NCBI GenBank assembly: GCA_002150995.1
Contig: MDHJ01000001.1
Coordinates: forward strand, 992,001-1,056,000
Direction of reading: 5' to 3'
Origin: Clavibacter michiganensis
GTDB lineage: Bacteria > Actinomycetota > Actinomycetes > Actinomycetales > Microbacteriaceae
Length of the DNA: 64,000 nt
The position numbers and the translations under genes were made by a program. Below, in pieces: positions 27,995 through 38,830 of the stretch. How positions within the stretch are numbered: position 1 is the first letter of the stretch; every line of letters begins with the position of its first letter. The notes under the pieces are model-generated. The model was given only the letters and a program-made list of their open reading frames with translations. It did no database searches and was not told the DNA's origin.

Positions 27995-28952
27995 CGCGCC
28001 GCGAGCCACGCGTCGTCGTGGTCGTCGTCGCCTACGACCGTCGTGAGCTGGTGACGGAGACGCTCGCTGCTCTGGAACGGCAGACCCGGCAGCCCGACGC
28101 GGTCGTCGTCATCGACAACGCCTCGACCGACGGATCGCCGGACGCCGTCGCCTCCCTGTTCCCGGCCGTCCACCTGACGCGGCTCATGCGCAACACCGGT
28201 GGCGCAGGCGGCTTCGCCGTCGGGATCGAACGCGCCCTCCACGCCCACGACGCCGACGTCGTGTGGCTCATGGACGACGACACCGTCCCGGACCCTGGCG
28301 CGCTGGCCGCCCTGTTGCGCGCACGGGCGGCGGCGCCGGCCCGGACCGCGGTCCTCGCGTCCGCGGTGCGCTGGGTGGACAGTCGACCCCACCCCATGAA
28401 CACCCCCGCGCGCGGCCCTCCGCGCGGCGCCGAGAACGCGAGCGCGCCGCCGAGCACGGGTGCACGCCAGTGCGTTCGGCCTCGTTCGTGTCCTTCATGA
28501 TCGAGGGCGACGCCGTCCGCCGACACGGCCTCCCCGTCGCCGACTACTTCCTCTGGAACGACGACTTCGAGTACAGCACGCGCGTGCTCCGCGAGGGTCG
28601 CGGGTACCTCGTGCGGGACAGCACGGTGGAGCACCGGACCCGCACGTTCGGGTCGACGGACGTCGATCCGGGGGCGCGGTTCTACTTCGAGGTGCGCAAC
28701 AAGGTGTGGCTGCTCACCCGCAGCCGTGCGCTGTCGCCCCTCGAGCGGATCCTCTACGCCGGTGCCGCCACCCGCTCCTGGACACGGACCTTCCGACGCT
28801 CGTCGGCCCGTGCCGTGCTCGCCGACGGCTTGCGCCGGGGGCTGGCTGACGGCCTCGCCCGCGGCCCACGGGCCTCCGCCGTCGTGCTGTCCGGCCTCGG
28901 CCCGATCACCGACGGCGTGACGCGATTGGAGCGGGGCGCCGGGCGGGCGTGA
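27991..28952 (+). pseudogene. Family 2 glycosyltransferase (GlfT-like), frameshifted
   Basis: About 320 residues when repaired. The start is RVVVVVVAYDRRELVTETLAALERQ, with VVVIDNASTDGSPDAV, MRNTGGAGGFAVGIERAL and WLMDDDTVPDPGAL; the NTGGAGGF and DDD motifs are shared with galactofuranosyltransferases and rhamnosyltransferases. The frame slips near 28402-28410 in a C run (MNTPARGPP should read MNTPRARPS). The second frame gives SFVSFMIEGDAVRRHGLP, YFLWNDDFEYSTRVL and WLLTRSRALSPLERIL. GTG 27991 overlaps the preceding stop (GTGA). The break is probably a sequence error. Confidence 0.85.
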
Positions 28953-28994
28953 CCGCGCGGTCAGGGCGCGGGCCTGCCGCCCCGGACGCGGTTA

Positions 28995-29992
28995 TCACAC
29001 CTCCGGGCGCAGCGGATCGACGGCCACCGTCTTCTGGTGCGGTCGCGCACCGTGGTGGGTGTCGATCAGGTAGAGCGGACGGTTCTGCACCTCGTCGTAG
29101 ACGCGCCCGAGGTAGCTCCGAGCACGCTCAGCATGATGATCTGGACACCGCCCACGAAGAGGATGGCGATGACCGTGAACGTCCAGCCCGGCACCGTGTT
29201 CTCGGGAGCGACGAGGCGGCTGATCAGCACGTAGACGACCAGGAGCGCGCTGATCGCGGAGACGATCCAGCCCACGAGCTGGATGAGCTTGAGCGGGAAC
29301 GTCGAGAAGCCGAGGATGCCGTCGGCGGCGAACTTGAGCATCTTCCGCAGCGGATAGCCGGTCTCGCCGGCGTGACGCTCGTCGCGGTCGAACTGGACGC
29401 TCGTCTGCCGGAACCCGACGTACGACACCATCCCGCGCAGGAAGCGGTTGCGCTCGGGGAAGCGGCGGATCGCGTCGATGACCTTGCGGTCGATGAGCCG
29501 GAAGTCACCCGTGTTCCGCGGGATCTCGATCTCGGCGACCAGCTGGAGGACCCGGTAGAAGACGTCGGCCGTCACCTTCTTGAAGAAGGTGTCCTTGCGT
29601 GTCCGGCGCTGCGCGTAGACGACGTTGTAGCCCTCGCGCCAGGTGCGGATGAGTTCCACGGCGACGCGCGGGGGATCCTGCAGGTCCGTGTCCATGATGA
29701 CCGCGGCGTCCCCGCGGGCGTGGTCGAGGCCAGCCGTGACGGCGATCTGATGACCGAAGTTGCGGGAGAAGTCGATGACCTGGACGCGGTCGTCCTCGGC
29801 GGCGATGGCCAGGAGCTTCTGCAGCGTGTCGTCCCGGGAGCCGTCGTTGACGTAGATGAGCTCCATGTCGACGTCCAGGTCGGCCTCCTCGACCGTGTCG
29901 ACGAGGGTGCGGTAGAAGAGGTCGACGCTGCCCGCCTCGTTGTACGAGGGGAGGACGAAGCTGACGAGCGGGCGGGCGGGCGTGGGAGTCAC
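28995..29992 (-). CDS. Polyprenyl-phosphate glycosyltransferase (GtrB/DPM1-like), late frameshift
   Basis: GT2 enzymes of this type load a sugar onto undecaprenyl or dolichyl phosphate. The N-terminal region is SFVLPSYNEAGSVDLFYRTL, with LIYVNDGSRDDT, DFSRNFGHQIAVTAGLDHA and the DxD-bearing IMDTDLQDPPRVAVELI; RNTGDFRLIDRKV and two C-terminal membrane helices (IQLVGWIVSAISALLVVYVL; FTVIAILFVGGVQIIMLSVLG) follow. Near 29117 one base is missing: the shifted frame gives SYLGRVYDEVQNRPLYLID and ends at TGA 28995-28997. The uncorrected frame ends at 29066. Start GTG 29992 is preferred; ATG 30085 overlaps the upstream stop but adds a low-complexity tail with rare ATA codons. Confidence 0.87.
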
Positions 29993-30081
29993 GGTCGGTT
30001 CAATCCTCGGTTCTCGGTCTCGGTCCCGGGTCGCGGGAGGCGTCGGTCGGACCGTGGACGAGCTTATCGACCGGTCCCGAG

Positions 30082-31932
30082 TCATCCGGCGATGCGGTAC
30101 AGGACGGCGCGGTCGCCCGTCGCATCGTCGTAGACGACCCCGTCGGCCTCGACGAGGCCGGGATCGGATGCCGGGTCGGCCCCGGCCGTGCACGCGGAGT
30201 CCGCCACGAGCCACGTCACCCCCGCCTGCCGTGCAGCCTCGACGTCGATGCGGCCCTCCGCGGCGGAGGCGCGCACGCGGTCGACCGCCTCGCGGTCCGC
30301 CGGCCATGCCATCCCGAGGTTGTAGTGGGCGATGGCGCGACCTGAGTCGACCTTGACGATCTGCGGGTCGAGGCACGGTCCGACCGCGATGAGCCCGTCG
30401 GCCGCGCCCGCGATGACGTCGGCTACCGCTCGGTCCACGGGGTCGGCGAACGTGATCTGACGCAGGTCCCGGCCTGCGCCGAAGAAGCGCACCCAGTCGA
30501 TCGCGCTCGTGACGCCCACGGCGACGATGAGCAGCGCGCAGACGGAGACGACCGTGCGGCTCCTTCGGGCGTCCCGGGATCGCGCGACCGCCGGGGTGCG
30601 GGCGTCGGGGCGGTCGCCGACGTCACCGCGAGGGGCGAGGGTGCGCACGGCCACGTCGAGCAGCACCGGCACGATCGTCACGGCGATGAGCAGGAACGAG
30701 TCGATCCACAGACGGTACGGCTCCTGGTTCGCCTTCCAGAGGTCGTTGGTCGACGTGATCGCCCAGGTGAGCATCGCGCCGCCGGCGTAGGCGGTCCACA
30801 CCGTGCGGCGGGCGCGGATGCCCGCGACGAGGATGACGACGAGCGGCACGATGAGCGCAGCCCCGGCGAGGGGACCGAGGGGCAGGTCCACGCCCAGGTC
30901 CTTGCTCGACGCGACGCGGTAGGAGAGGAACGGATCGTCGGCCGCCGCGGCGAGCGCGGTCGCGATGAGCTGGGGGAGCGTCGCGGCGAGCGCGGCGCCC
31001 ATGGGCACCAGGGCACGGCCGCGGGTGCGCCCGATGGTGGCCAGCAGCCCCGGCACGGTGGGGAGGAGCCCGACCACGAACGCGGGCAGCGGCCCGACGG
31101 CGGACGCGACGACGACCGCGAGCGCGAGCGAGGCCGGCACCATCACGGCGGACAGCACGAGGAGGCGGCGACGGGGGCGCTCCAGCACGGCGTACGCCGC
31201 GACGACGTAGGACGCGAGGAACACGGTTGCCAGGAACGAGTAGACGTGCACGTTGAGCAGCCCGCCCAGGACGACCGCGACCGCCGTCATCGCGATCAGG
31301 CGGGCGCGGCGCGACGAGCCGCGGAGGAAGGGCACGAGCGCCCCGAGGAACGCGATGCCGGCGACGGAGAGCGCGGCAGCCTCGCCGTTGAGGGTGAACA
31401 GCACGCCGAACGGTCCCCACAGCACCGCGTGGGAGCTCATCTGCCAGTACCACGCGCCCGGCCCCTGCGTCCACGCGAAGGTCCCGACGAGCAACGGCGC
31501 GAAGCCGAGGACGCCGGTCCAGGCGCGACCCGTCACGCGGATGCACGCGATCCCGATGGCGGCGACGAGGGCCGCCTGCAGCGCGGTGCCCACGACGTTC
31601 CACGCCTCGACGGGTCCGAGGCCCGTGACGTGCCCGACGGCGCCGAGCACCAGGTAGTAGAGGTGCGGGTAGGTGTTGCGCCCGGTCTCGGTGAACGGCT
31701 CGACGGACGCGAAGTCGCCACGGGCGAAGTTGACGACCATGGAGAGGTACGACAGCTGGTCGTAGACGAAGTAGTCGCGGAACGTGCGGACGACGTCGCC
31801 CGTCCGATGCACGAGCATCCCGACCTGGGTGAGGAGGAAGAGGAGGACCGCGACCGCTACGGCGGCCGTCGACGTCAACGGCCCCGGAGGCCTCCGCGCA
31901 TCGATCCGGGGCGGGGAGGCGGGGGAGGGCAC
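30082..31932 (-). CDS. Polytopic membrane protein, probable GT-C glycosyltransferase
   Basis: A 616-residue protein with about 11-12 membrane helices. After the first helix (AAVAVAVLLFLLTQVGMLV) the outer loop reads FRDYFVYDQLSYLSMVVNF, a pattern like that of GT-C enzymes. Further on are FAPLLVGTFAWTQG and a C-terminal soluble domain (ADPVDRAVADVIAGAADG ... VTWLVADSACTAG). The substrate is unknown and no exact family is recognised. The start GTG 31932 is chosen because TAGCAT lies eight bases upstream; the open frame continues much further only as non-coding sequence. Its stop TGA overlaps a possible ATG of the next gene. Confidence 0.75.
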   Translation of the reverse strand: MPSPASPPRIDARRPPGPLTSTAAVAVAVLLFLLTQVGMLVHRTGDVVRTFRDYFVYDQLSYLSMVVNFARGDFASVEPFTETGRNTYPHLYYLVLGAVGHVTGLGPVEAWNVVGTALQAALVAAIGIACIRVTGRAWTGVLGFAPLLVGTFAWTQGPGAWYWQMSSHAVLWGPFGVLFTLNGEAAALSVAGIAFLGALVPFLRGSSRRARLIAMTAVAVVLGGLLNVHVYSFLATVFLASYVVAAYAVLERPRRRLLVLSAVMVPASLALAVVVASAVGPLPAFVVGLLPTVPGLLATIGRTRGRALVPMGAALAATLPQLIATALAAAADDPFLSYRVASSKDLGVDLPLGPLAGAALIVPLVVILVAGIRARRTVWTAYAGGAMLTWAITSTNDLWKANQEPYRLWIDSFLLIAVTIVPVLLDVAVRTLAPRGDVGDRPDARTPAVARSRDARRSRTVVSVCALLIVAVGVTSAIDWVRFFGAGRDLRQITFADPVDRAVADVIAGAADGLIAVGPCLDPQIVKVDSGRAIAHYNLGMAWPADREAVDRVRASAAEGRIDVEAARQAGVTWLVADSACTAGADPASDPGLVEADGVVYDDATGDRAVLYRIAG

Positions 31933-31940
31933 GGGCGCTG

Positions 31941-31946
31941 ATGCTA
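31941..31946 (-). promoter_or_regulatory. -10 element of the 31932 gene (leaderless)
   Basis: TAGCAT on the minus strand, eight bases before GTG 31932. Confidence 0.5.
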
Positions 31947-32022
31947 TCAGCCGGGCATCGGGCCCCGTGGGCTCCTCGCATGGCGTGGGAACGCCTCCGT
32001 CGGTTCCCCGTCGCGCCCCGGG

Positions 32023-32028
32023 TACACT
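32023..32028 (+). promoter_or_regulatory. -10 element of the 32113 glycosyltransferase
   Basis: TACACT, 84 bases before ATG 32113; the leader ends with AGAGGGGA. Confidence 0.45.
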
Positions 32029-32112
32029 GGGCCGCTCGACGCCCGCGGCCCACGCGGCCGGGCCCGTCGATCCAACGGACGTGAGGCTGCGCAGGCAGCA
32101 GAGGGGACGCGC

Positions 32113-32961
32113 ATGCCCACCGAGGCCTTCTCGCTCCTCCTCCCCGTGTACCGCGGCGATCGTCCCGAGTTCCTCCGCCGTGCGTTCCGCAGCAGCGTGG
32201 ACGACCAGACGCTGCGGCCGGACGAGGTCGTCGTCGTCCGAGACGGGCCGGTGTCCGCGGAGCTCGCGCGCACGATGGCGGAGCTCGCCGACGCCTCGCC
32301 CGTCCCCGTCGTGACCGTCGAGCTCGCCCGCAACATGGGCCTCGCCTACGCCCTGGAGCGCGGGCTCGAGGCGTGCGCGCACGACGTGGTCGCACGGATG
32401 GACGCGGACGACATCAGCCTCCCGGAGCGCTTCGCGCGCCAGCTGGAGCTCATCTCCAGCGGCCTCGACCTCGTCGGCACGGGGATGTACGAGTTCGCGG
32501 ACGAGGTCGGCACCATCGCGGGCCGGCGCACCCCTCCGGTCGGAGCCGACGCGATCTCCCGCTACGCGCGCTTCCACGACCCGTTCAACCACCCGACGGT
32601 GGTGTACCGCCGCGCCGCGGTGCAGCGCGCGGGCGGGTACCTCCCCATCGGGCTCATGGAGGACTACTACCTCTTCGCCCGCATGATCCAGTCCGGTGCC
32701 CGGGTGGACAACCTGCCGGACCCCCTCGTCATGTACCGCGTCAGCGCCGGGGCGTACGCCCGGCGCGGCGGCGTCGCGCAGCTGCGCGCGGAGCTGCTCC
32801 TGCAGCGGGAGTTCCGCCGCCGCCGGTTCACGTCCCTCGCGCAGGCGCTCCGCAACGTGGCCGTCCGCGGCAGCTACCGCCTGATCCCGGAGGCCGTGCG
32901 GCGCGGCCTGTACCGCCGGCTCATCACGCGCGACCGGACCGCCTCGCGGGCCCGCGGCTGA
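32113..32961 (+). CDS. Family 2 glycosyltransferase
   Basis: A 282-residue GT-A enzyme. N-terminal SLLLPVYRGDRPEFLRRAF and DEVVVVRDGPVS, NMGLAYALERGLEAC, then VVARMDADDISLPERFARQ with the DxD metal motif. FHDPFNHPTVVYRRAAVQ and LPIGLMEDYYLFARM are the acceptor-binding half. It lacks membrane helices. This resembles rhamnosyl/galactosyltransferases of capsule loci, and it lies directly upstream of glf and the GlfT2-like gene, suggesting that it works on the same glycan. A promoter and a good ribosome-binding site precede ATG 32113. Confidence 0.9.
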   Translation: MPTEAFSLLLPVYRGDRPEFLRRAFRSSVDDQTLRPDEVVVVRDGPVSAELARTMAELADASPVPVVTVELARNMGLAYALERGLEACAHDVVARMDADDISLPERFARQLELISSGLDLVGTGMYEFADEVGTIAGRRTPPVGADAISRYARFHDPFNHPTVVYRRAAVQRAGGYLPIGLMEDYYLFARMIQSGARVDNLPDPLVMYRVSAGAYARRGGVAQLRAELLLQREFRRRRFTSLAQALRNVAVRGSYRLIPEAVRRGLYRRLITRDRTASRARG

Positions 32962-34190
<1,229 letters not shown>

Positions 34191-34191
<1 letters not shown>

Positions 34192-36209
34192 TGGCCGCCG
34201 ACCTCGCGGGCGCACCCGCCGGGCTCGACCTGATCCAGCGCGTCATCCTGCCGTCCGAGCACGACCCGGACATCGTCCCGCTCTACGTGGACGCGGACTA
34301 CTGGACGAGCATCCCCGTCGCGCCGGAGAAGCGCCGCCGGTCCTCGCTCCGCGTGGTCGAGCCGGACGCGAGCACCGCCGTCGTCCGTCTCAGCGACATG
34401 GGCATCATCAGCGCCATCACGGGCGACCGGGGCTTCCAGGTGCCCCACCGCCGCAAGGTGTCCTTCGGCACGTACTTCAACGCCTTCCCCGCTTCCTACT
34501 GGCGGGCGAGCACGACGCTCGACGGCGTCGTCCTCGAGGTCGAGACCAGCGGCGAGGGCCAGGTCATCGTCTACCGCTCGAACGCCCGCGGCGTGATCCA
34601 GAAGGTCGACGGCGCCGCCGTCTCCGGTCCCACCACCTCGCGCTTCGAGCTCCCCTTCACCTACTTCGCCGACGGCGGCTGGTACTGGTTCGACCTCATG
34701 GGCGAGGAGGCGGACTTCGCGCTCGTCGAGGCCGGCTGGTACGCCCCCGCGGGGACGGAGCCAACCGCGGGTGCCGCCGGGTCCGTCAGCATCGCGATCA
34801 CGACCCTCAACCGGGCCGAGTACTGCGTGAAGCTCCTCACCGACATCGGCGGCAAGCCCGACGTGGCCGCGCTCCTCGACCACGTCTACGTCACCGACCA
34901 GGGCACCCAGAAGGTCGCCGACCAGCCCGCGTTCCCGCGCGCGCAGGAGCTCCTCGGCGAGAAGCTCCGCGTCATCGACCAGGCGAACCTCGGCGGCTCC
35001 GGCGGGTTCTCGCGGGGCATGTACGAGACCCTCAAGGAGGGCGCGAGCGACTACGTCCTCGTCATGGACGACGACATCACGCTCGAGCCCGAGAGCATCC
35101 GACGCGCGGTCAAGTTCGCGGACTACGCCCGGACGCCCACCATCGTCGGCGGCCACATGTTCGACATGTACGACAAGAGCAAGCTCCACGCGTACGCCGA
35201 GGGCTTCGACATGCACAACTTCATGTGGGGCCCGGTCACGCCGACGCGCCACGACTTCAGCGCCTCGAACCTCCGCCAGACGCGCTGGATGCACCGCCGC
35301 GTCGACGCCGAGTACAACGGCTGGTGGATGTGCCTCATCCCCGTCTCCACCATCAAGCGGATCGGTCTCTCGCTGCCGGTCTTCATCAAGTGGGACGACG
35401 CCGAGTACGCGCTCCGGGCACGGGAGGTCGGCGTGCCGACCGTCACGCTGCCGGGCGCCGCCGTGTGGCACGTGTCGTGGGTCGACAAGGACGACTCGCA
35501 GGACTGGCAGGCGTTCTTCCACGCGCGCAACCGGCTCATCGCGGCGCTGCTGCACTCGCCCTACGAGCGCGGCGGGCGCTTCCTCACGGCGAACCTCGCC
35601 ACCGACGTCCGGCACCTCGTCTCCATGCAGTACTTCGCGCTGGCCGCCCGGCACGAGGCGTACCGGAACATCCTCCGGGGGCCCCGCGGCCTCCACCAGG
35701 ACATGGTGACCCGGCTCGCCCGCACCCGCGAGCTCGCGCAGGGCTTCTCGGACGGCGTGCCGATCCGGGATCGCGCGTCCCTCCCCGAGATCGTCGCCGC
35801 CGAAAAGCCCCAGCGTCGGCGTGGAGGCGGAGCGCCCGCCGGGCTCGCGCGCATGGTGTGGCTGGCCCGGACGGTCGCCCGTCACGCGCTCTCGCCGATC
35901 AGCCCGGCGGCGAGCCGCGGCCCGGAGGCGCACCTCTCCTTCGAGGACGCCCGCTGGTGGGTCGTCCCGTCGTTCGACAGCGTCCTGGTCTCGAACGCCG
36001 AGGGCTCCGCCGCGCTCCTGCACCGTCGCGACCCCGCGATGTTCCGCCGCATGCTGTGGACGAGCATCGTCCTCCGGTGGCGCATCCTCGCGCGCTGGCC
36101 TCAGCTGAAGGCGGCGTACCGCGCGGCGCTGCCCACCGTCACGAGCCCCGAGGCCTGGGCGCGCACCTTCGGCGTGGACCAGCCGCCGGCAGGCCGCCGG
36201 GCGCGCTAG
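34191..36209 (+). CDS. GlfT2-like galactofuranosyltransferase
   Basis: A 672-residue enzyme with the layout of mycobacterial GlfT2, which builds galactofuran. An N-terminal beta-sandwich domain (FGTYFNAFPASYWRAST) is followed by a GT-A core with SIAITTLNRAEYCVKLL, VYVTDQGTQ, DQANLGGSGGFSRGMYETL, and VMDDDITLEPESI carrying the DxD. Then YNGWWMCLIP, KWDDAEYALRAREVG (base region) and AVWHVSWVD follow; the C-terminus is helical. Coupled to glf by the overlapping TGATG. M. tuberculosis GlfT2 is of similar length. Acceptor and linkages here are unknown because this lineage is not expected to make arabinogalactan as mycobacteria do. Confidence 0.92.
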
Positions 36210-36243
36210 TCGTCGCCGGCGATCCGCCGCAGACCATGGAGGG

Positions 36244-36280
36244 AGGCGCCCTCTCGCCGCATCGCGGCGGGAGGGCGCCT
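36244..36280. terminator. Strong hairpin terminator after the galactofuranosyltransferase gene
   Basis: A stem of about 17 bp (36244-36260 with 36264-36280, one G-T pair) and a 3-base loop ATC. No T tract. Confidence 0.75.
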
Positions 36281-36328
36281 CGTCGTATGTGAGAATCACA
36301 GGACTGCACGGGGACGCAAGGGGATGCA

Positions 36329-38181
36329 TTGGCCGACGACGGGGTGGACCACAGCAGGCGCGCGCGCCGAGGATCCAGGCTCATCGCCTGCCTGGCCGTC
36401 TGGGCGGTGGCGCTCGGCGTCGGCCTGATCGGCACGGGCGTGGTGGGGCAGGGGGCGGAACCCGCGGGGCCGCGACCGGGAGCGACTTCGATCCCGGCAT
36501 GATCATCAGCGACGCCAAGTTCTACGACGGCGACGCGATGTCGCAGGGCGACGTCCAGCGCTTCCTGCGCGAACGGGTACCGAGCTGCGCCTCCGGCTAC
36601 GTGTGCCTCCGCGACTACGTCGAGAGCATCCCGGCACGCGCGGCCGACAGCAGGTGCTCCAGCCTCCAGGCGTCGCGGCTCACCGGCGCGGACATCGTCT
36701 ACTGGGTCGGTCGCGCCTGCGGCATCAGCCAGGCGGCCCTCCTCGTGCTCCTGGAGAAGGAGCAGGGCCTCGTCACCGACAGCACCCCCAGCGCACGCCA
36801 GTACCGGAGCGCGACGGGCTACGGCTGCCCGGACACGGCGGCCTGCGACTCGCTCTACTACGGCTTCTTCAACCAGGTCTACAACGCGGCGCACCAGTTC
36901 AAGGCCTACCAGGCGAATCCCACCCGATGGAACTACCAGGCCGGCCGCAGCAACCGCGTCCTCTGGCACCCGAACGCCGACTGCGGTTCCTCGCAGGTGA
37001 CCATCCGCAACCAGGCGACAGCCGGCCTGTACATCTACACGCCGTACCAGCCGAACGCGGCGGCCCTGCGCAACCTCTACGGGACAGGTGACTCCTGCTC
37101 CTCGTACGGCAACCGCAACTTCTGGCGCCTCTACACCGACTGGTTCGGCAGCACGAGCGACGGCCCGGTCTCGTCCTTCGTCAAGACGGCGACGGACGCC
37201 ACCGTCTACCTGGTCAGCCGCGGCCAGAAGCACCGCGTGCCCGACCTCTCCGTCTACCGGGCGCTCTCGGCCCTGGGCGGCATCAGCACCGTGTCCCGCT
37301 CCTACGTCGACGCGCTCCCCTCGGGCGTCCCGGCCTCGGAGCTCGTGCGCGATCCCGTCTCCGGCTCCGTCGGCCTCGTGCAGTCCGACCGGCGGCACCG
37401 GTTCGGCTCGTGCGACCTCGTCGCGACCTACGGCTACGGCTGCGGCGACGCGGTGGACCTCGACCCCGGCCAGCTCCGTGCGCTGCCCGACGCGGGGGAG
37501 ATGAGCGCCTTCTTCGTCCTGCCGGGCAGCCCGATCACCTACCTCCTGAGCGGCGGCGTCAAGCACCCCATCTCGACCTGGGCTGCGCTGCTCGCGCTCA
37601 ACGAGGGGCGCTCGCCGTTCGTGGCGACGATGCGGAGCGCCGTCGGTGCCCGGTACACCACCGGTCACGCGGCGCTCGAGCCGGGCACGCTCGCCAAGGC
37701 GTCGAACAGCGCCGACGTGTACCTGGTGGACGGCCTCGACCGGAAGACGCGCGTGCCGGACTTCGCGGTCACCGCGGAGCTGGGTCTCGGATGCTCCTTC
37801 GCCACGGTGGCGCCGGCGACCATGGACGGGTATCGGCGGGCTGCGGGCGACCTCTCCCTCCTCGTCCGCTGCGCCGGGGTCACCTCGCTGGCGACCCAGG
37901 GCCGGGTCGTCACGCTGTCGACGCCCGGGTCCACGGGGCTCCCCGTGACCGACCTCTCCGCGTCCACGTGTCGCACCCTCGACCGGGCGTCGGGCTCCGT
38001 CGCCGGCTCCGTCTTCGTCCGGGGCGCCTCGGCGGCCACCGTCTACCTCCTGCAGGGCGGGCAGGCTCGGCCCGTCTCCTCGTGGGACCGGCTGGTGGCG
38101 TTGGCGGGCACGACCTCGCCGACCATCACGACGCTGGGCGGACCCGCCCTCGCCCGCATCCCCGTGGGCGCCGCGTACTGA
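36329..38181 (+). CDS. Secreted protein with lysozyme-like N-terminal domain; frameshift in signal region
   Basis: About 617 residues when repaired. A TTG start at 36329 follows AAGGGG, and LIACLAVWAVALGVGLIGTG forms a signal or anchor helix. Near 36466-36470 one base is missing, after which the frame continues SDFDPGMIISDAKFYDGD. The next domain has VYWVGRACGISQAALLVLLEKEQGLVT and GYGCPDTAACDSLYYGFFNQ, with paired cysteines. A similar segment occurs in actinobacterial exoproteins and looks like a transglycosylase fold, but this is my inference. The C-terminal half has at least four repeats with ATVYLVSRGQKHRVPD, ITYLLSGGVKHPIS, ADVYLVDGLDRKTRVPD and ATVYLLQGGQARPVS. The uncorrected frame starts only at GTG 36289. 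Confidence 0.78.
37180..38130 (+). repeat. Protein-level repeats in the 36329 exoprotein
   Basis: At least four spaced copies of a motif of the form (T/D)xxYLxxxGxKxxV(P/S)(D/S), about 80-110 residues apart. They suggest a repeated beta-structure, possibly for wall or ligand binding. Confidence 0.6.
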
Positions 38182-38188
38182 CGCCCGA

Positions 38189-38221
38189 CGGCACCCGTCG
38201 TCGGTCGGCGGGCGGGTGCCG
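38189..38221. terminator. Hairpin terminator after the secreted protein gene
   Basis: A 9-bp perfect stem (38189-38197 with 38213-38221) eight bases after the stop. No T tract. Confidence 0.55.
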
Positions 38222-38247
38222 CGGCAGGTCGTCCAGCGGACAGCGGA

Positions 38248-38253
38248 TACAGT
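38248..38253 (+). promoter_or_regulatory. -10 element of the 38327 GtrA gene
   Basis: TACAGT, 73 bases before ATG 38327. A GAGGAGAG ribosome-binding site follows in the leader. Confidence 0.45.
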
Positions 38254-38326
38254 GGGGGCCGCACCGGTCCGAGCGGGGCGGCCCGTCGGCTGTCCGCGAC
38301 GCCCGCCGGCGCGGTGAGGAGAGCGA

Positions 38327-38803
38327 ATGGACCAGCACGCGGACGGAGTCGACGCATCCCGCGAGGAGGCACCGGCGCCCCGGCCCGGCATCCTGCTCCG
38401 GCTGATCAAGGACGAGCGCGTCGCGTTCCTGCTCGTCGGCGGCTTCAACACCGTCCTCGGCACGGCGTGGTTCGCCCTGTTCTACCTGCTGTGGGGGCAC
38501 ACGATCCCGTACCCGATCGTCCTCGTCATCGCCTGGGCGGTGCAGCTGCCCATCGCCTTCACGCTCCATCGCAAGCTGGTGTTCAAGGTGAGCGGCAACC
38601 TGGTGCCCGACTTCTCGCGCTACACGCTCGTCAACCTGATGCCCCTCTTCGCGAACATGCTGCTGCTCCCGCTGGTCGTCGAGACGACGCCCCTGGAGCC
38701 GATCGTCGCCCAGGTGCTCGTGACCATCGTGATCACGGTCGCCACCTACACCGGCCACAAGTTCTTCTCGTTCCGCCGCCCGCGCGACGAGGCCGTGCGC
38801 TGA
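38327..38803 (+). CDS. GtrA-family membrane protein
   Basis: A 158-residue protein with four hydrophobic segments: VAFLLVGGFNTVLGTAWFAL, YPIVLVIAWAVQLPIAFTLH, LVNLMPLFANMLLLPLVV, and QVLVTIVITVATYTGHKFF. A 20-residue acidic N-terminal stretch precedes the first helix. It is a close paralogue of the 22643 gene. GtrA proteins accompany GtrB-type polyprenyl-phosphate glycosyltransferases such as the 28995 gene. It converges with the two ligase-like genes downstream. Confidence 0.88.
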   Translation: MDQHADGVDASREEAPAPRPGILLRLIKDERVAFLLVGGFNTVLGTAWFALFYLLWGHTIPYPIVLVIAWAVQLPIAFTLHRKLVFKVSGNLVPDFSRYTLVNLMPLFANMLLLPLVVETTPLEPIVAQVLVTIVITVATYTGHKFFSFRRPRDEAVR

Positions 38804-38830
38804 CGCGTCCCGCGTCCCGCCTCTCGCGGA

